From Clostridiales bacterium (GTDB lineage: Bacteria; Bacillota; Clostridia; Monoglobales; Monoglobaceae): a stretch of DNA of 41,233 nucleotides. Shown one piece after another: positions 34,133 to 41,233 of the stretch (position 1 is the stretch's first letter; the number at the start of each line of letters is the position of its first letter). The notes under the pieces were generated by a model. That model worked only from the letters and a program-made list of their open reading frames with translations. It had not been told where the DNA came from and made no database searches. The DNA lies in contig JAHZIG010000024.1 of assembly GCA_019419865.1 (NCBI GenBank), positions 1-41,233 of the forward strand. The letters run 5' to 3'. The position numbers and the translations under genes are program-made.

Positions 34133-36076
34133 ATGCCAAACAAAGAAAAACGTAAATACTATATCACGACGGCGATAACCTACACGTCGCGCAAGCCGCA
34201 TATAGGCAACACCTACGAGATAGTCCTGACCGACGCCATAGCGAGGTTCAGACGCTATATGGGCGACGACGTTTTCTTCTGCACCGGCACCGACGAGCAC
34301 GGACAGAAGATCCAGGAACTGGCCGAAGCGGCGGGGACGTCGCCCAAGGAATACGTAGACGGCGTAGCCGCCGAGATAAAAAGTATCTGGGATCTTATGA
34401 ACGCCAGCTACGACAAATTCATACGCACTACAGACGACTACCACGAGGCGGCGGTCCAGAAGATATTCCAGAAGCTCTACGACAAGGGCGACATATACAA
34501 GAGCAAGTACGAGGGCTGGTACTGCACGCCCTGCGAATCGTTCTGGACGGACACCCAGCTCGTAGACGGGAAATGCCCCGACTGCGGACGCGAAGTCCAC
34601 AAACAGAGCGAGGAATCTTACTTCTTCAGGATGAGCAAGTATCAGGACAGACTTATGAAGCATATCGAGGAGAACCCCGACTTCATACGCCCCGAGTCCA
34701 GAAAGAAAGAGATGGTCAACAACTTCCTGAAGCCGGGACTCCAAGACCTCTGCGTGTCCAGGAGCAGTTTTAATTGGGGAGTTCCCGTGCCGTTCGACGA
34801 TAAGCACGTTATCTACGTCTGGATAGACGCGCTCTCCAACTATATTACCGCGCTCGGCTACGACGGCAGCGAAAACAGCGATAATTTCAGAAAATACTGG
34901 CCGGCCGACGTTCATATAATCGGAAAGGACATTCTCCGCTTCCACACCATCTACTGGCCTATCCTGCTGATGGCTCTCGATCTTGAGCTGCCCAAGCAGA
35001 TATTCGGACATCCGTGGCTCCTAAACGGCGAGAGCAAGATGAGCAAATCTATAGGAAACGTCATATACGCCGACGACCTTGTAAGGCATTTCGGCGTGGA
35101 CGCGGTGAGATACTACCTGCTCCGCGAGATGCCCTACGCCCAGGACGGCGCCATCACATACGAGACGCTGATCAACCGTTACAACGCCGACCTTGCGAAC
35201 ACGCTCGGCAACCTGATAAACAGAACGGTTTCGATGGTGAACAAGTATTTCGGCGGCGAGATACCGGCTCCCGAAGCGGAGACCGAATTCGACCAATCTT
35301 TAAAGGATACCTGTACGGAAAGCGTCAAAGCCGTAGTCAAATCCATGGACGAACTCAAGGTAGCGGACGCGCTGAATCATATCTGGGCGATAGTGAACCG
35401 CTCCAACAAATACATCGACGAGACCATGCCTTGGGTTCTCGCAAAGTCCGAAGACGACAAGCCGAAGCTCAAGACCGTCATGTATAACCTGATAGAGTCC
35501 ATACGCTATATAACCTCGCTGCTCGGCGCGTTCATGCCGGACACCGCAAAGGCGGCCGCGGCTCAGACCGGCGCGGAGATACTGGACTTTGACAGTCTGA
35601 GCGAATTCGGCAAGACCGTGCCGGGAACTCATGTATCAAACCCCGAACCCCTGTTCGCGCGTATCGATCTCGACGCCAAACTCGCCGAGCTTGAAAGCGA
35701 ACTCGGAAGCGGCGCGGACAATGAGGAAAAGGTCGAGATAGAGCCTTTTAAAGACGAAGTTACGTTCGAGGATTTCGAGAAATTGGATATCCGCGTGGGT
35801 AAGGTAAAGACCTGCGAAAAGGTACCCAAATCTTCCAAGCTCCTGAGGTTCGAGCTGGAATGCGGGAACGAGACGCGGCAGATCTTATCCGGCATTGCCA
35901 AACACGTCGATCCAGAGGATATGGTGGGCAAAAACGTGCTCTTTATAGCCAACTTCCCGACCAGGAAGATGATGGGACTCGAGTCTCAGGGAATGATCCT
36001 CTCCGCCGAACACGACGGCGAACTCGTAGTTACGACCACGATGAAGGATATTCAGAGCGGCTCGCGCATAGTATAG
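34133..36076 (+). CDS. metG: Methionine-tRNA ligase with C-terminal tRNA-binding domain
   Basis: 647 residues. It charges tRNA-Met. The class I signature is KPHIGNTYE (HIGH variant, ~18-26) and the catalytic loop is KMSKSIGN (~302-309). A zinc knuckle CTPC...CPDC (~127-147) marks the zinc-bearing subtype. The anticodon-binding helical domain spans ~350-510. The C-terminal ~105 residues (FEDFEKLDIRVGKVKTCEKV onward) are the EMAP/Arc1p-like tRNA-binding domain, which dimerises the enzyme. GAGGAG stands before the ATG. It is the last gene of the ruvAB operon and is followed by a terminator. No T-box leader is seen. Confidence 0.97.
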   Translation: MPNKEKRKYYITTAITYTSRKPHIGNTYEIVLTDAIARFRRYMGDDVFFCTGTDEHGQKIQELAEAAGTSPKEYVDGVAAEIKSIWDLMNASYDKFIRTTDDYHEAAVQKIFQKLYDKGDIYKSKYEGWYCTPCESFWTDTQLVDGKCPDCGREVHKQSEESYFFRMSKYQDRLMKHIEENPDFIRPESRKKEMVNNFLKPGLQDLCVSRSSFNWGVPVPFDDKHVIYVWIDALSNYITALGYDGSENSDNFRKYWPADVHIIGKDILRFHTIYWPILLMALDLELPKQIFGHPWLLNGESKMSKSIGNVIYADDLVRHFGVDAVRYYLLREMPYAQDGAITYETLINRYNADLANTLGNLINRTVSMVNKYFGGEIPAPEAETEFDQSLKDTCTESVKAVVKSMDELKVADALNHIWAIVNRSNKYIDETMPWVLAKSEDDKPKLKTVMYNLIESIRYITSLLGAFMPDTAKAAAAQTGAEILDFDSLSEFGKTVPGTHVSNPEPLFARIDLDAKLAELESELGSGADNEEKVEIEPFKDEVTFEDFEKLDIRVGKVKTCEKVPKSSKLLRFELECGNETRQILSGIAKHVDPEDMVGKNVLFIANFPTRKMMGLESQGMILSAEHDGELVVTTTMKDIQSGSRIV

Positions 36077-36102
36077 TAATCGGGTTTTAAAGATAATAGT
36101 AG

Positions 36103-36130
36103 GGGCGGCGCCGAAAGCCGCCCTTTCTTT
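36103..36130 (+). terminator. Terminator of the ruvA-metG operon
   Basis: GGGCGGC (36103-36109) pairs with GCCGCCC (36117-36123) around a GCCGAAA loop, then TTTCTTTAT. It lies ~27 bases after the metG stop. Confidence 0.85.
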
Positions 36131-36230
36131 ATATGTATAAGTTCGGTCGGAGCTTACGTTACGAAAGTAAGAGCGGGTAGAAGCCTATTAAACTAAAATG
36201 TAAATAATTTGTAAATCATCTCAAAATCTA

Positions 36231-36259
36231 TTGACGCTTTTTAAATCGGGCGCTAAAAT
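36231..36259 (+). promoter_or_regulatory. Promoter upstream of the esterase gene
   Basis: TTGACG (36231-36236), 17-bp spacer, TAAAAT (36254-36259). Predicted start near 36266, only ~14 bases before a terminator hairpin. Confidence 0.6.
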
Positions 36260-36279
36260 ATAACTGAATCGAGCAGCGA

Positions 36280-36320
36280 GAGCGTAAGTCCGGATTTAGG
36301 ACCTACGCTCTTTTTATTTT
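36280..36320 (+). terminator. Leader terminator (attenuator or small-RNA end)
   Basis: GAGCGTAAGTCC (36280-36291) pairs with GGACCTACGCTC (36299-36310), 11 pairs with one mismatch, followed by TTTTTATTTT. It lies between the promoter at 36231 and the esterase start at 36358, so a transcript from that promoter would end after about 50 bases unless read through. No sensor domain is visible in so short a leader. Confidence 0.7.
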
Positions 36321-36357
36321 GTATCGAATAATAAAAATCAGAACAGGAGCGTTTAAA

Positions 36358-37662
36358 ATGAAGTTTAAAAAAATAGGTTCGCTCACGCTTGCGGCGCTGT
36401 TTACGTTCAGCGCGGCCTATACCGCCGCCGCGGCGGAAAACGCCGAAATAAGCGTGACGATAAACGAGACGGCGGTCGATTTTTCAGCCTACGACAACGC
36501 CGCGCCATATATCGACGACGGGATCGTCATGGTTCCTATACGCGCTATCGCCGAAGGGCTCGGACTGAGCGTGGGCTGGGACGATACGACCGAAACCGTA
36601 TCGCTCGGCGGCGATAGGGATATAGACGTTACTTTCGCCGTAAACTCGGAGCTTGCGACCGTAAACGGCGAGAATATATCTCTCGAAAAGCCCGCCGCCA
36701 TGGTCGGAGACAGAACGTTCGTCCCGCTGAGTTTTATAGAGTCCGCTCTGGGCGCCGCGGTCGTCTACGACGAGAACTCAAACTCGATAAGCGTCAACCG
36801 GAGGAATAACATGCAGGGCGGCGGTCAGACCGCTGAGGAGACCGATCCGGACGTCTTAGCCGTTATCGAAGAGGGTTCGGATAAGTTCGAGCAGTTCACA
36901 TTCGAAGATTCCGAAAACGGCGTTTCACTGGAATACAGCCTGTACGTTCCCGAAAACTATGACGAAAACGAGGAATATCCGCTTATCATGTTTATCCCCG
37001 ACTCGTCCGGCGCGGGTAAGAGCGCCAAAGAGATAGTCGAACAATACTACGGCGCCGATATCTGGGTCAGCGCGGACGAGCAGGCTAAACACGAGTCGTT
37101 CGTCCTTGTCCCCGCGTTCTCCGGGGTGGTCGTAGACGACGACTGGAATACGTCCGAGCAGATAGATACCGCGGTACGGCTCATAAACTATCTGACAGAG
37201 ACCTACGGCGTAGACGCGGACAGATTGTATACCACCGGGCAGTCGATGGGCTGCATGACCTCGCTCTATCTAAACAGCGTTTATCCGGACATGTTCGCCG
37301 CTTCGCTGTTTGTTTCCGGGCAGTGGGATATATCTGTTTTGCAGGGGCTTGAAAATCAGAAATTCTTTTATATAACCGCGGGCGGAGACGCCAAGGCTTC
37401 CGGCGGCCAGGACGAAGTAAAAGCCATGTTCGACGCGGACGGCGTCCCATACAGCTACGGAATCTGGAACGCTCAAAATTCGGTAGACGAACAAAACGCC
37501 GCCGCGTCCGAGCTGATAGCGCTTGGCTACAACGCGAATATGATCCGGTTTGAAACCGGCAGCGTGTTAAACGGCGGCCAGGGCATGGGGCACAACGCCT
37601 CGTTCAATTACGGCTATAAGATACCCGCCGTAAGAGACTGGCTGTTCGAGCAGTCCAAATAA
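36358..37662 (+). CDS. Secreted alpha/beta-hydrolase (PHB-depolymerase/CE1-like esterase) with copper-amine-oxidase-N-like domain
   Basis: 434 residues from the ATG at 36358, with AGGAG 10 bases upstream. An earlier in-frame start lacks a site and would spoil the signal peptide MKFKKIGSLTLAALFTFSAA (cleavage near residue 27). Residues ~30-145 form a copper amine oxidase N-terminal-like domain (MVPIRAIAEGLGLSVGWDD, DRTFVPLSFIESALGA), a module that in Clostridia attaches proteins at the cell surface and needs no copper. The hydrolase part (~170-434) has the nucleophile elbow GQSMGC with Ser296, and a likely catalytic His near 412 in GMGHNASF. The fold resembles CE1 and PHB-depolymerase esterases, so it may remove feruloyl or acetyl groups from plant polysaccharide; the substrate is inferred. 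Confidence 0.85.
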   Translation: MKFKKIGSLTLAALFTFSAAYTAAAAENAEISVTINETAVDFSAYDNAAPYIDDGIVMVPIRAIAEGLGLSVGWDDTTETVSLGGDRDIDVTFAVNSELATVNGENISLEKPAAMVGDRTFVPLSFIESALGAAVVYDENSNSISVNRRNNMQGGGQTAEETDPDVLAVIEEGSDKFEQFTFEDSENGVSLEYSLYVPENYDENEEYPLIMFIPDSSGAGKSAKEIVEQYYGADIWVSADEQAKHESFVLVPAFSGVVVDDDWNTSEQIDTAVRLINYLTETYGVDADRLYTTGQSMGCMTSLYLNSVYPDMFAASLFVSGQWDISVLQGLENQKFFYITAGGDAKASGGQDEVKAMFDADGVPYSYGIWNAQNSVDEQNAAASELIALGYNANMIRFETGSVLNGGQGMGHNASFNYGYKIPAVRDWLFEQSK

Positions 37663-37676
37663 GCGTATGTACAATA

Positions 37677-37712
37677 GACGCGCCGTCATGATAAGCGGCG
37701 CGTCTTTTCTTA
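37677..37712 (+). terminator. Terminator of the esterase gene
   Basis: GACGCGCCG (37677-37685) pairs perfectly with CGGCGCGTC (37696-37704), followed by TTTTCTTA. It begins 15 bases after the stop. Confidence 0.88.
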
Positions 37713-38082
37713 TATAATATTATAATTATAATAATGTAACCTGTTTTCTTCTAATAATATAGCCTAATATAGCCGCATACGGCCGTCGTATTATCTTCCA
37801 AAAACATATCAGCTCCTCAAGCCCCCGCGTACGCGAGATCGGCGTTTTTCCTTTGGGGTCTGCGATAATATTTATCAACGTACCCGAGGTACGGCGCGGC
37901 GCCGACTATATCTTACGCTCATTTTCTTCAGACGGGCTATTGACTTTTAAAAGCCGGTTCCGTTATAATAATAGAACGCGGCCGCGCCAATGTAAAAGCA
38001 TGAGCCGATACGGCGTTTAACAAGCGCGGGCGTAAACGTATATACGGCGTAAGCTCGTATATAATCGAGGAGGAATTCGCAT
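37713..38082. other. Gene-free interval before the alarmone synthetase gene
   Basis: About 370 bases. The left half is AT-rich with no gene. A promoter-like pair TTGACT (37940-37945), 18-bp spacer, TATAAT (37964-37969) probably drives the downstream gene, with a leader of ~105 bases. I see no structured RNA that I recognise and no tRNA. Confidence 0.5.
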
Positions 38083-38865
38083 ATGGAAGATAAAAAATTT
38101 GAAGACAAAGCTCCCGAGTCCATCCCTTCGGAATTAGAACTGTTTGAAAACTTTCATCCCGAAGGCGCCGCTTTTCTGGATCGGGCTCAGAAAATAGCTC
38201 AGGCCACGGTCGAATATAAGGAGCTTAGAATGATGTACGCGTGCGCGCTGAAGGAGATCAAGACCAAGTTTGACGTGCTTAATTCGGAGTTTAACATACG
38301 CTATCAAAGGAATCCGATCAGCTTTATAAGCACAAGACTGAAAAGCACCTACAGCACGATAGAGAAGCTGTATCGAAAAGGCAAGAGTTTTACCTTGGAC
38401 GATATAAAGACGTATATCCACGACATCGCCGGAGTCAGAGTCATATGCTCGTATATCGACGACATATACCGCGTCGCGGAGGCGTTTACCAAACAGGACG
38501 ACATAACCCTGCTTGAAGAGAAGGACTACATAAAAAATCCCAAACCGAACGGGTACAGAAGTTTGCATCTGATCGTGAGTATCCCGGTCTTCTTTGAACA
38601 GCAGAAGGAGTACTTAAAAGTAGAAGTCCAGATAAGAACGATAGCTATGGATTTCTGGGCGAGCCTCGAGCATCAGATCAAATATAAAAAGGAGATCCCC
38701 GATCAGGACGACGTGATAAAAACGCTGAAATCCTGCGCCGACACTATCGCCGAGACCGACGTTACCATGATGAATATAAGAAAACAGCTCGAAAACGCGT
38801 CCGACGTATCCAAGGACGACGAACTTTATAAGAAACTAAGACACTTGGACGATCCTATATTTTGA
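38083..38865 (+). CDS. Small alarmone synthetase, GTP pyrophosphokinase family (RelQ/YjbM-like)
   Basis: 260 residues. It makes (p)ppGpp from ATP and GTP or GDP, with no hydrolase domain. The synthetase core is evident: RLKSTYSTIEKLYRKGK (~86-102), DDIKTYIHDIAGVRVICSYIDDIYRVAE (about 106-133, with the D.AG.R motif), IKNPKPNGYRSLHLIV (~150-165, the G-loop Tyr that stacks on guanine), and VEVQIRTIAMDFWASLEHQIKYK (~182-204). N- and C-terminal helices serve in tetramer assembly in known RelQ proteins. GAGGAGG lies 8 bases before the ATG. It is transcribed alone. Such enzymes respond to cell-wall or other stress, mainly through transcription. Confidence 0.93.
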   Translation: MEDKKFEDKAPESIPSELELFENFHPEGAAFLDRAQKIAQATVEYKELRMMYACALKEIKTKFDVLNSEFNIRYQRNPISFISTRLKSTYSTIEKLYRKGKSFTLDDIKTYIHDIAGVRVICSYIDDIYRVAEAFTKQDDITLLEEKDYIKNPKPNGYRSLHLIVSIPVFFEQQKEYLKVEVQIRTIAMDFWASLEHQIKYKKEIPDQDDVIKTLKSCADTIAETDVTMMNIRKQLENASDVSKDDELYKKLRHLDDPIF

Positions 38866-38970
38866 TCCGACGACTAAGATCGGTTTATTAAAGAGCGCTT
38901 CAGATATATATAATTATAACGAACTTATTTAATAAAAATCCGAGGCGCTTAAACGATCCCATATTTTGAT
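38849..38970 (+). repeat. Duplicated 18-bp end of the alarmone synthetase gene
   Basis: ACGATCCTATATTTTGAT (38849-38866), which includes the last codons and stop, recurs as ACGATCCCATATTTTGAT (38953-38970), one mismatch, 104 bases downstream. The DNA between is AT-rich and gene-free. It may be a relic of a short duplication. Confidence 0.6.
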
Positions 38971-39014
38971 TTATTTTTTAACAAATTACCGGTAATAAAA
39001 ATTCATATTTTGTA

Positions 39015-39043
39015 TTGACAAGCGTCGAATCTGATGTTAAAAT
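39015..39043 (+). promoter_or_regulatory. Promoter of the riboswitch-controlled polysaccharide genes
   Basis: TTGACA (39015-39020), 17-bp spacer, TAAAAT (39038-39043). Transcription would start near 39050, ~30 bases before the aptamer core. Confidence 0.8.
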
Positions 39044-39077
39044 GTATTCCAGCAATAGAATAATTCAGGCATAAGTT

Positions 39078-39152
39078 ATAATAGGCAAATCCGTTGAAAG
39101 GCGGAGACGCAAAGCTAAGATGGCTAAGTGGTTTTTATCATACGCTCGATCG
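39078..39152 (+). ncRNA. Cyclic di-GMP-I (GEMM-I) riboswitch aptamer
   Basis: The conserved GEMM-I string is present in order: AGGCAAAT (39082-39089), a TCCG...CGGA hairpin containing GAAAG (39090-39105), GACGCAAAGCTA (39106-39117), then GGCTAAG (39122-39128), the tetraloop-receptor strand. This class binds c-di-GMP. The 5' and 3' limits are approximate; the 3' strand may extend into CGGCTGC (39151-39157). A terminator follows at once, so it controls transcription of the glycosyltransferase gene 50 bases downstream. Confidence 0.85.
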
Positions 39153-39187
39153 GCTGCAACATATATATTAATGTTGCAGCTTTTTTG
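39153..39187 (+). terminator. Riboswitch expression-platform terminator
   Basis: GCTGCAACAT (39153-39162) pairs perfectly with ATGTTGCAGC (39171-39180), then TTTTTTGTTG. It lies between the c-di-GMP aptamer and the glycosyltransferase gene, so it is the switching element. Confidence 0.88.
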
Positions 39188-39228
39188 TTGCCGAAAATTA
39201 TTACGCGCCGACAAACGGGAGATTTGTA

Positions 39229-40113
39229 ATGGACGAATATAAAATAGATATTATTATACCGGTTTACAACAACCAGGACGTCGTTGAGAGGTGTCTCAAA
39301 AGCCTTATAGCTCAGACATTTTCGAGTTGGCGGGCTTTGATAGTGGACGACGCGTCTACCGACGGCTCCGCCGCTATCGTAAAAAAATACGCCGCGAAAG
39401 ATAGCAGGTTTATCTATCTCCGAAACGAGAAAAATCTCGGTGTCGCGCGGACGCGCAACAGGGCTCTGTCCATGCTCCGCTCCGAGTACGCGGCGTTTTT
39501 GGACGCGGACGACGTTTGGGAAAAAGAGATGCTCGCGGCGCTGTATGGATGCGTCGAAAAATACGACGCCGACGTAGTCCAGTGCCGGTTCGTATACGAT
39601 CTGCCCGGAGGAAAACGGATACTGCCGAAAGGCGCGTTCAGAGAAAACGTTCTTTTAGAGGGAAAACCGCTCAGGCGGGTATACCGGCGTATGATGACCG
39701 GAATAAATATGAATCACGTCTGTATGAAGCTGATCCGCTCCTCTCTCATAAGCGGACTTAGGTTCGATACCGAGCTTAAGACCGCCGAGGACCTGGATTT
39801 TTGCATACGGCTCTTTCATAACGTAAAACGATATTATTTTACGACCGATATATTGTATCATTACTACCGCGGCCATACGTCGCTGACCGGAGGCGGACTG
39901 TCGTTTTCGCAAAAGTTTTCGGCGAACAGGCGGGTTTCGCGGACTCTCGCGAAGGCGCTGCCTGTCTGGGGGATAGACAACCTGTTTTATAGGACGCTAT
40001 CATATCTGCGTCCATACGTAATTATTGTTTCAAAGGCGTTTAGGACGATCCGCGAAAAGGTCGTAGCCGGCGCCGAAAAAGGGAAGGGGGTAGGCGAAAA
40101 TGAAACCGCGTAA
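39229..40113 (+). CDS. Family 2 glycosyltransferase (exopolysaccharide synthesis)
   Basis: 294 residues, GT-A fold. DIIIPVYNNQDVVERCLKSL opens the nucleotide-sugar site. IVDDASTDGSAAIVKKYA follows, then the DXD-type metal motif FLDADDVWEKE (~90-100). KTAEDLDFCIRLF (~184-196) carries the acceptor-side ED motif of GT2 enzymes. It lacks a long membrane segment and is probably a peripheral enzyme at the inner face of the membrane that adds a sugar to a lipid-linked glycan. GGGAG precedes the ATG. Its end overlaps the start of the sugar transferase gene by 14 bases. Expression depends on the c-di-GMP riboswitch upstream, which ties it to biofilm or surface-polysaccharide production. Confidence 0.92.
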   Translation: MDEYKIDIIIPVYNNQDVVERCLKSLIAQTFSSWRALIVDDASTDGSAAIVKKYAAKDSRFIYLRNEKNLGVARTRNRALSMLRSEYAAFLDADDVWEKEMLAALYGCVEKYDADVVQCRFVYDLPGGKRILPKGAFRENVLLEGKPLRRVYRRMMTGINMNHVCMKLIRSSLISGLRFDTELKTAEDLDFCIRLFHNVKRYYFTTDILYHYYRGHTSLTGGGLSFSQKFSANRRVSRTLAKALPVWGIDNLFYRTLSYLRPYVIIVSKAFRTIREKVVAGAEKGKGVGENETA

Positions 40114-41182
40114 TATGCGATCCGAAGGAAAATATAACTTTCTGCTCAACTGCGCCGTACTCTTCATAGCCGCGGCGCTATTCTGGCTCGTCATGCCCGA
40201 ACACGGACCGATAGGCGCGCGCAGTATGCTGTTTTTGAACCTGATCTACATATGCGGGATCATGGCGTTTATGTGGGCGCTCGAGAAGTACTCCGCTCTC
40301 ATTTCCGGTATGCGCGAAAAAGCGGTCTCGACCATTCTCTCAGCCATATATACGTTCGTCGTGATGTGCGCGATAAATTTAATTTTATTCAGCGAGCTGG
40401 CGCGGCTCGTGTACGACGCCGCGTTCGCGCTGGTAAGCGTTCTTCTGGTTTGCTGTATCGACGCTTTGGCCGAACGGTTTTATAAGAAGCGCTACAGACA
40501 GCCGCGGCTTTTGATAATAGATACGGACCCGACCAACATCAGCCGAACGAAAAGGATAAAGTACGGCGTCTTGAAAAAGTACGACTCTTGGTACGAAAAT
40601 ATTGAGGGCAAAACCTCGGAGGAGTTTGTCGAATTTGTAAACGATCAGTTCCCGCTGTTCGACGCCATATGCGTGTTAAACGGCTTCCGCCGCTTTGAAT
40701 ATCGGGTGGCGGTCAATACCGCGGTGAAAATGAATAAGGATCTGTTCATCGTTCCCGAAATGGTTGACGTCGGCAAGACCAACGCGAAGATCGTCTGTCT
40801 CGACGATATTCTCACGCTATATATGCCGAAGACCGAGTTCAGCGCCGCCGAGCTGTTTTTTAAAAGGACCGTCGATATCGTTCTTTCCCTCGCCGGATTG
40901 ATCGTCGCGGCGATCCCGATGGCTGTGATCGCGGCGGCGATAAAGTTGACTTCGCCGGGACCCGTGATCTATAAGCAGACCAGATATACCAGAGGTAAAC
41001 GCGAGTTCGAGATCTATAAATTCAGAACGATGATCCCGGACGCCGAGAAGCTGAGCGGACCTAAATTTGCGGAAAAAAACGATCCGCGGATAACCAAAGT
41101 CGGAAAAATTCTGCGTTCTATGCGGCTCGACGAACTGCCTCAGATCATAAATATACTCAAAGGCGATATGAGCGTAGTCTGA
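40100..41182 (+). pseudogene. Undecaprenyl-phosphate sugar transferase (WbaP/WcaJ type), 3' end cut off
   Basis: 360 residues are readable before a TGA. N-terminal ~110 residues: four membrane helices. Then a Rossmann-like segment (LLIIDTDPTNISRTKR...), a membrane hairpin (FFKRTVDIVLSLAGLIVAAIP, ~254-274) and the catalytic domain: KLTSPGPVIYKQTR, KREFEIYKFRTM, LRSMRLDELPQIINILKGDMSVV. In the family, MSVV is always followed by the GPRPE motif and ~80 more residues; here the reading stops right after MSVV at 41179, and the remaining 54 bases code nothing similar. The product would lack essential residues. GAAGGGGG lies 9 bases before the ATG. A complete enzyme would start exopolysaccharide repeat-unit synthesis by moving sugar-1-phosphate to undecaprenyl phosphate. 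The break may be an insertion or a contig artefact. Confidence 0.85.
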
Positions 41183-41233
41183 TATTGTCAATAATAGTTG
41201 GCACATTTTCCTCAAACATTCACACACTTATGC
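41180..41233. mobile_element. Possible insertion-sequence end interrupting the sugar transferase gene
   Basis: Sequence changes character exactly where the sugar transferase reading breaks. The tail begins TGATATTGTCAATAATAGTT and is AT-rich. The GTCAATAATAGTTGGCAC string reminds me of IS21-family ends, which I could not verify. Only 54 bases are present, so no transposase is visible. Confidence 0.35.

Noticed and set aside
36140..36190. CTTAC...GTAAG hairpin after the metG terminator
   Set aside because: Only five pairs, no T run and no known RNA class. Too weak to call.
37740..37940. Possible riboswitch or small gene in the interval before the alarmone synthetase
   Set aside because: Short minus-strand readings lack start signals, and I could not build a conserved fold. 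Left as gene-free.
1..41233. CRISPR arrays, tRNA or rRNA genes, prophage genes
   Set aside because: I looked for regularly spaced repeats, tRNA T-loop patterns and phage structural motifs on both strands and saw none.

Overview
The window looks like chromosomal DNA of an anaerobic, Gram-positive Clostridia-type bacterium, probably a fibre-degrading gut or rumen species. Signs of this are strong GGAGG ribosome-binding sites with several TTG starts, Firmicutes-type TTGACA-17-TATAAT promoters, AT-rich intergenic DNA around GC-richer genes, PPi-dependent phosphofructokinase, an SLH-anchored surface protein, very large secreted modular glycosidases with Pro/Thr linkers, a small clostridial CxxC protein of DUF6472 type next to ruvAB, and a c-di-GMP-I riboswitch. 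The first ~52 bases resemble an IS3-family right end. The last ~54 bases cut a sugar-transferase gene inside its catalytic motif. The window may therefore be a whole contig that stops at repeats on both sides.

Layout. 0.3-4.8 kb: secreted PepSY protein, PPi-phosphofructokinase with a long leader, a small acidic protein, and a RhaT-type sugar transporter. 5-13 kb: a 2349-residue secreted GH95-GH43 fusion, divergent from an AraC regulator; the intergenic region holds 21-bp-spaced direct repeats that look like the AraC operator, and RhaT follows the enzyme. 13.1-17.4 kb: SLH-anchored M13 (neprilysin-type) peptidase and leuA. 17.7-23.7 kb: a metallophore-type locus of AraC regulator, two half-size ABC exporter-fold transporters and a convergent MFS carrier; araC and the ABC pair each have a promoter with the same GGTTAG-N6-CTAACC palindrome placed at the transcription start.

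23.7-28.0 kb is the most unusual part: a tightly packed minus-strand operon of MarR regulator, nitroreductase, DUF1848 Fe-S-type protein, SPL-like radical SAM protein, a 100-residue miniature MutM/Fpg lacking its whole middle, and a MagIII-like HhH glycosylase. Four of the six genes overlap at start/stop. Just downstream lies a decayed copy of the DUF1848 3' end. The set suggests a redox- or DNA-damage-linked repair operon under MarR control.

28.1-31.9 kb: a 1224-residue secreted protein of unrecognised family (probably polysaccharide-active), ending in a 21-bp minisatellite that runs through its stop codon. 32.1-36.1 kb: housekeeping operon ruvA-ruvB-DUF6472-metG. 36.2-37.7 kb: secreted esterase with a copper-amine-oxidase-N-like domain, preceded by a promoter that runs straight into a terminator. 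38.1-38.9 kb: small alarmone synthetase. 39.0-41.2 kb: c-di-GMP-I riboswitch plus terminator ahead of a GT2 glycosyltransferase and a truncated undecaprenyl-phosphate sugar transferase, i.e. the start of a c-di-GMP-controlled exopolysaccharide cluster.

All identifications come from reading motifs and architecture by eye; no database search was run.
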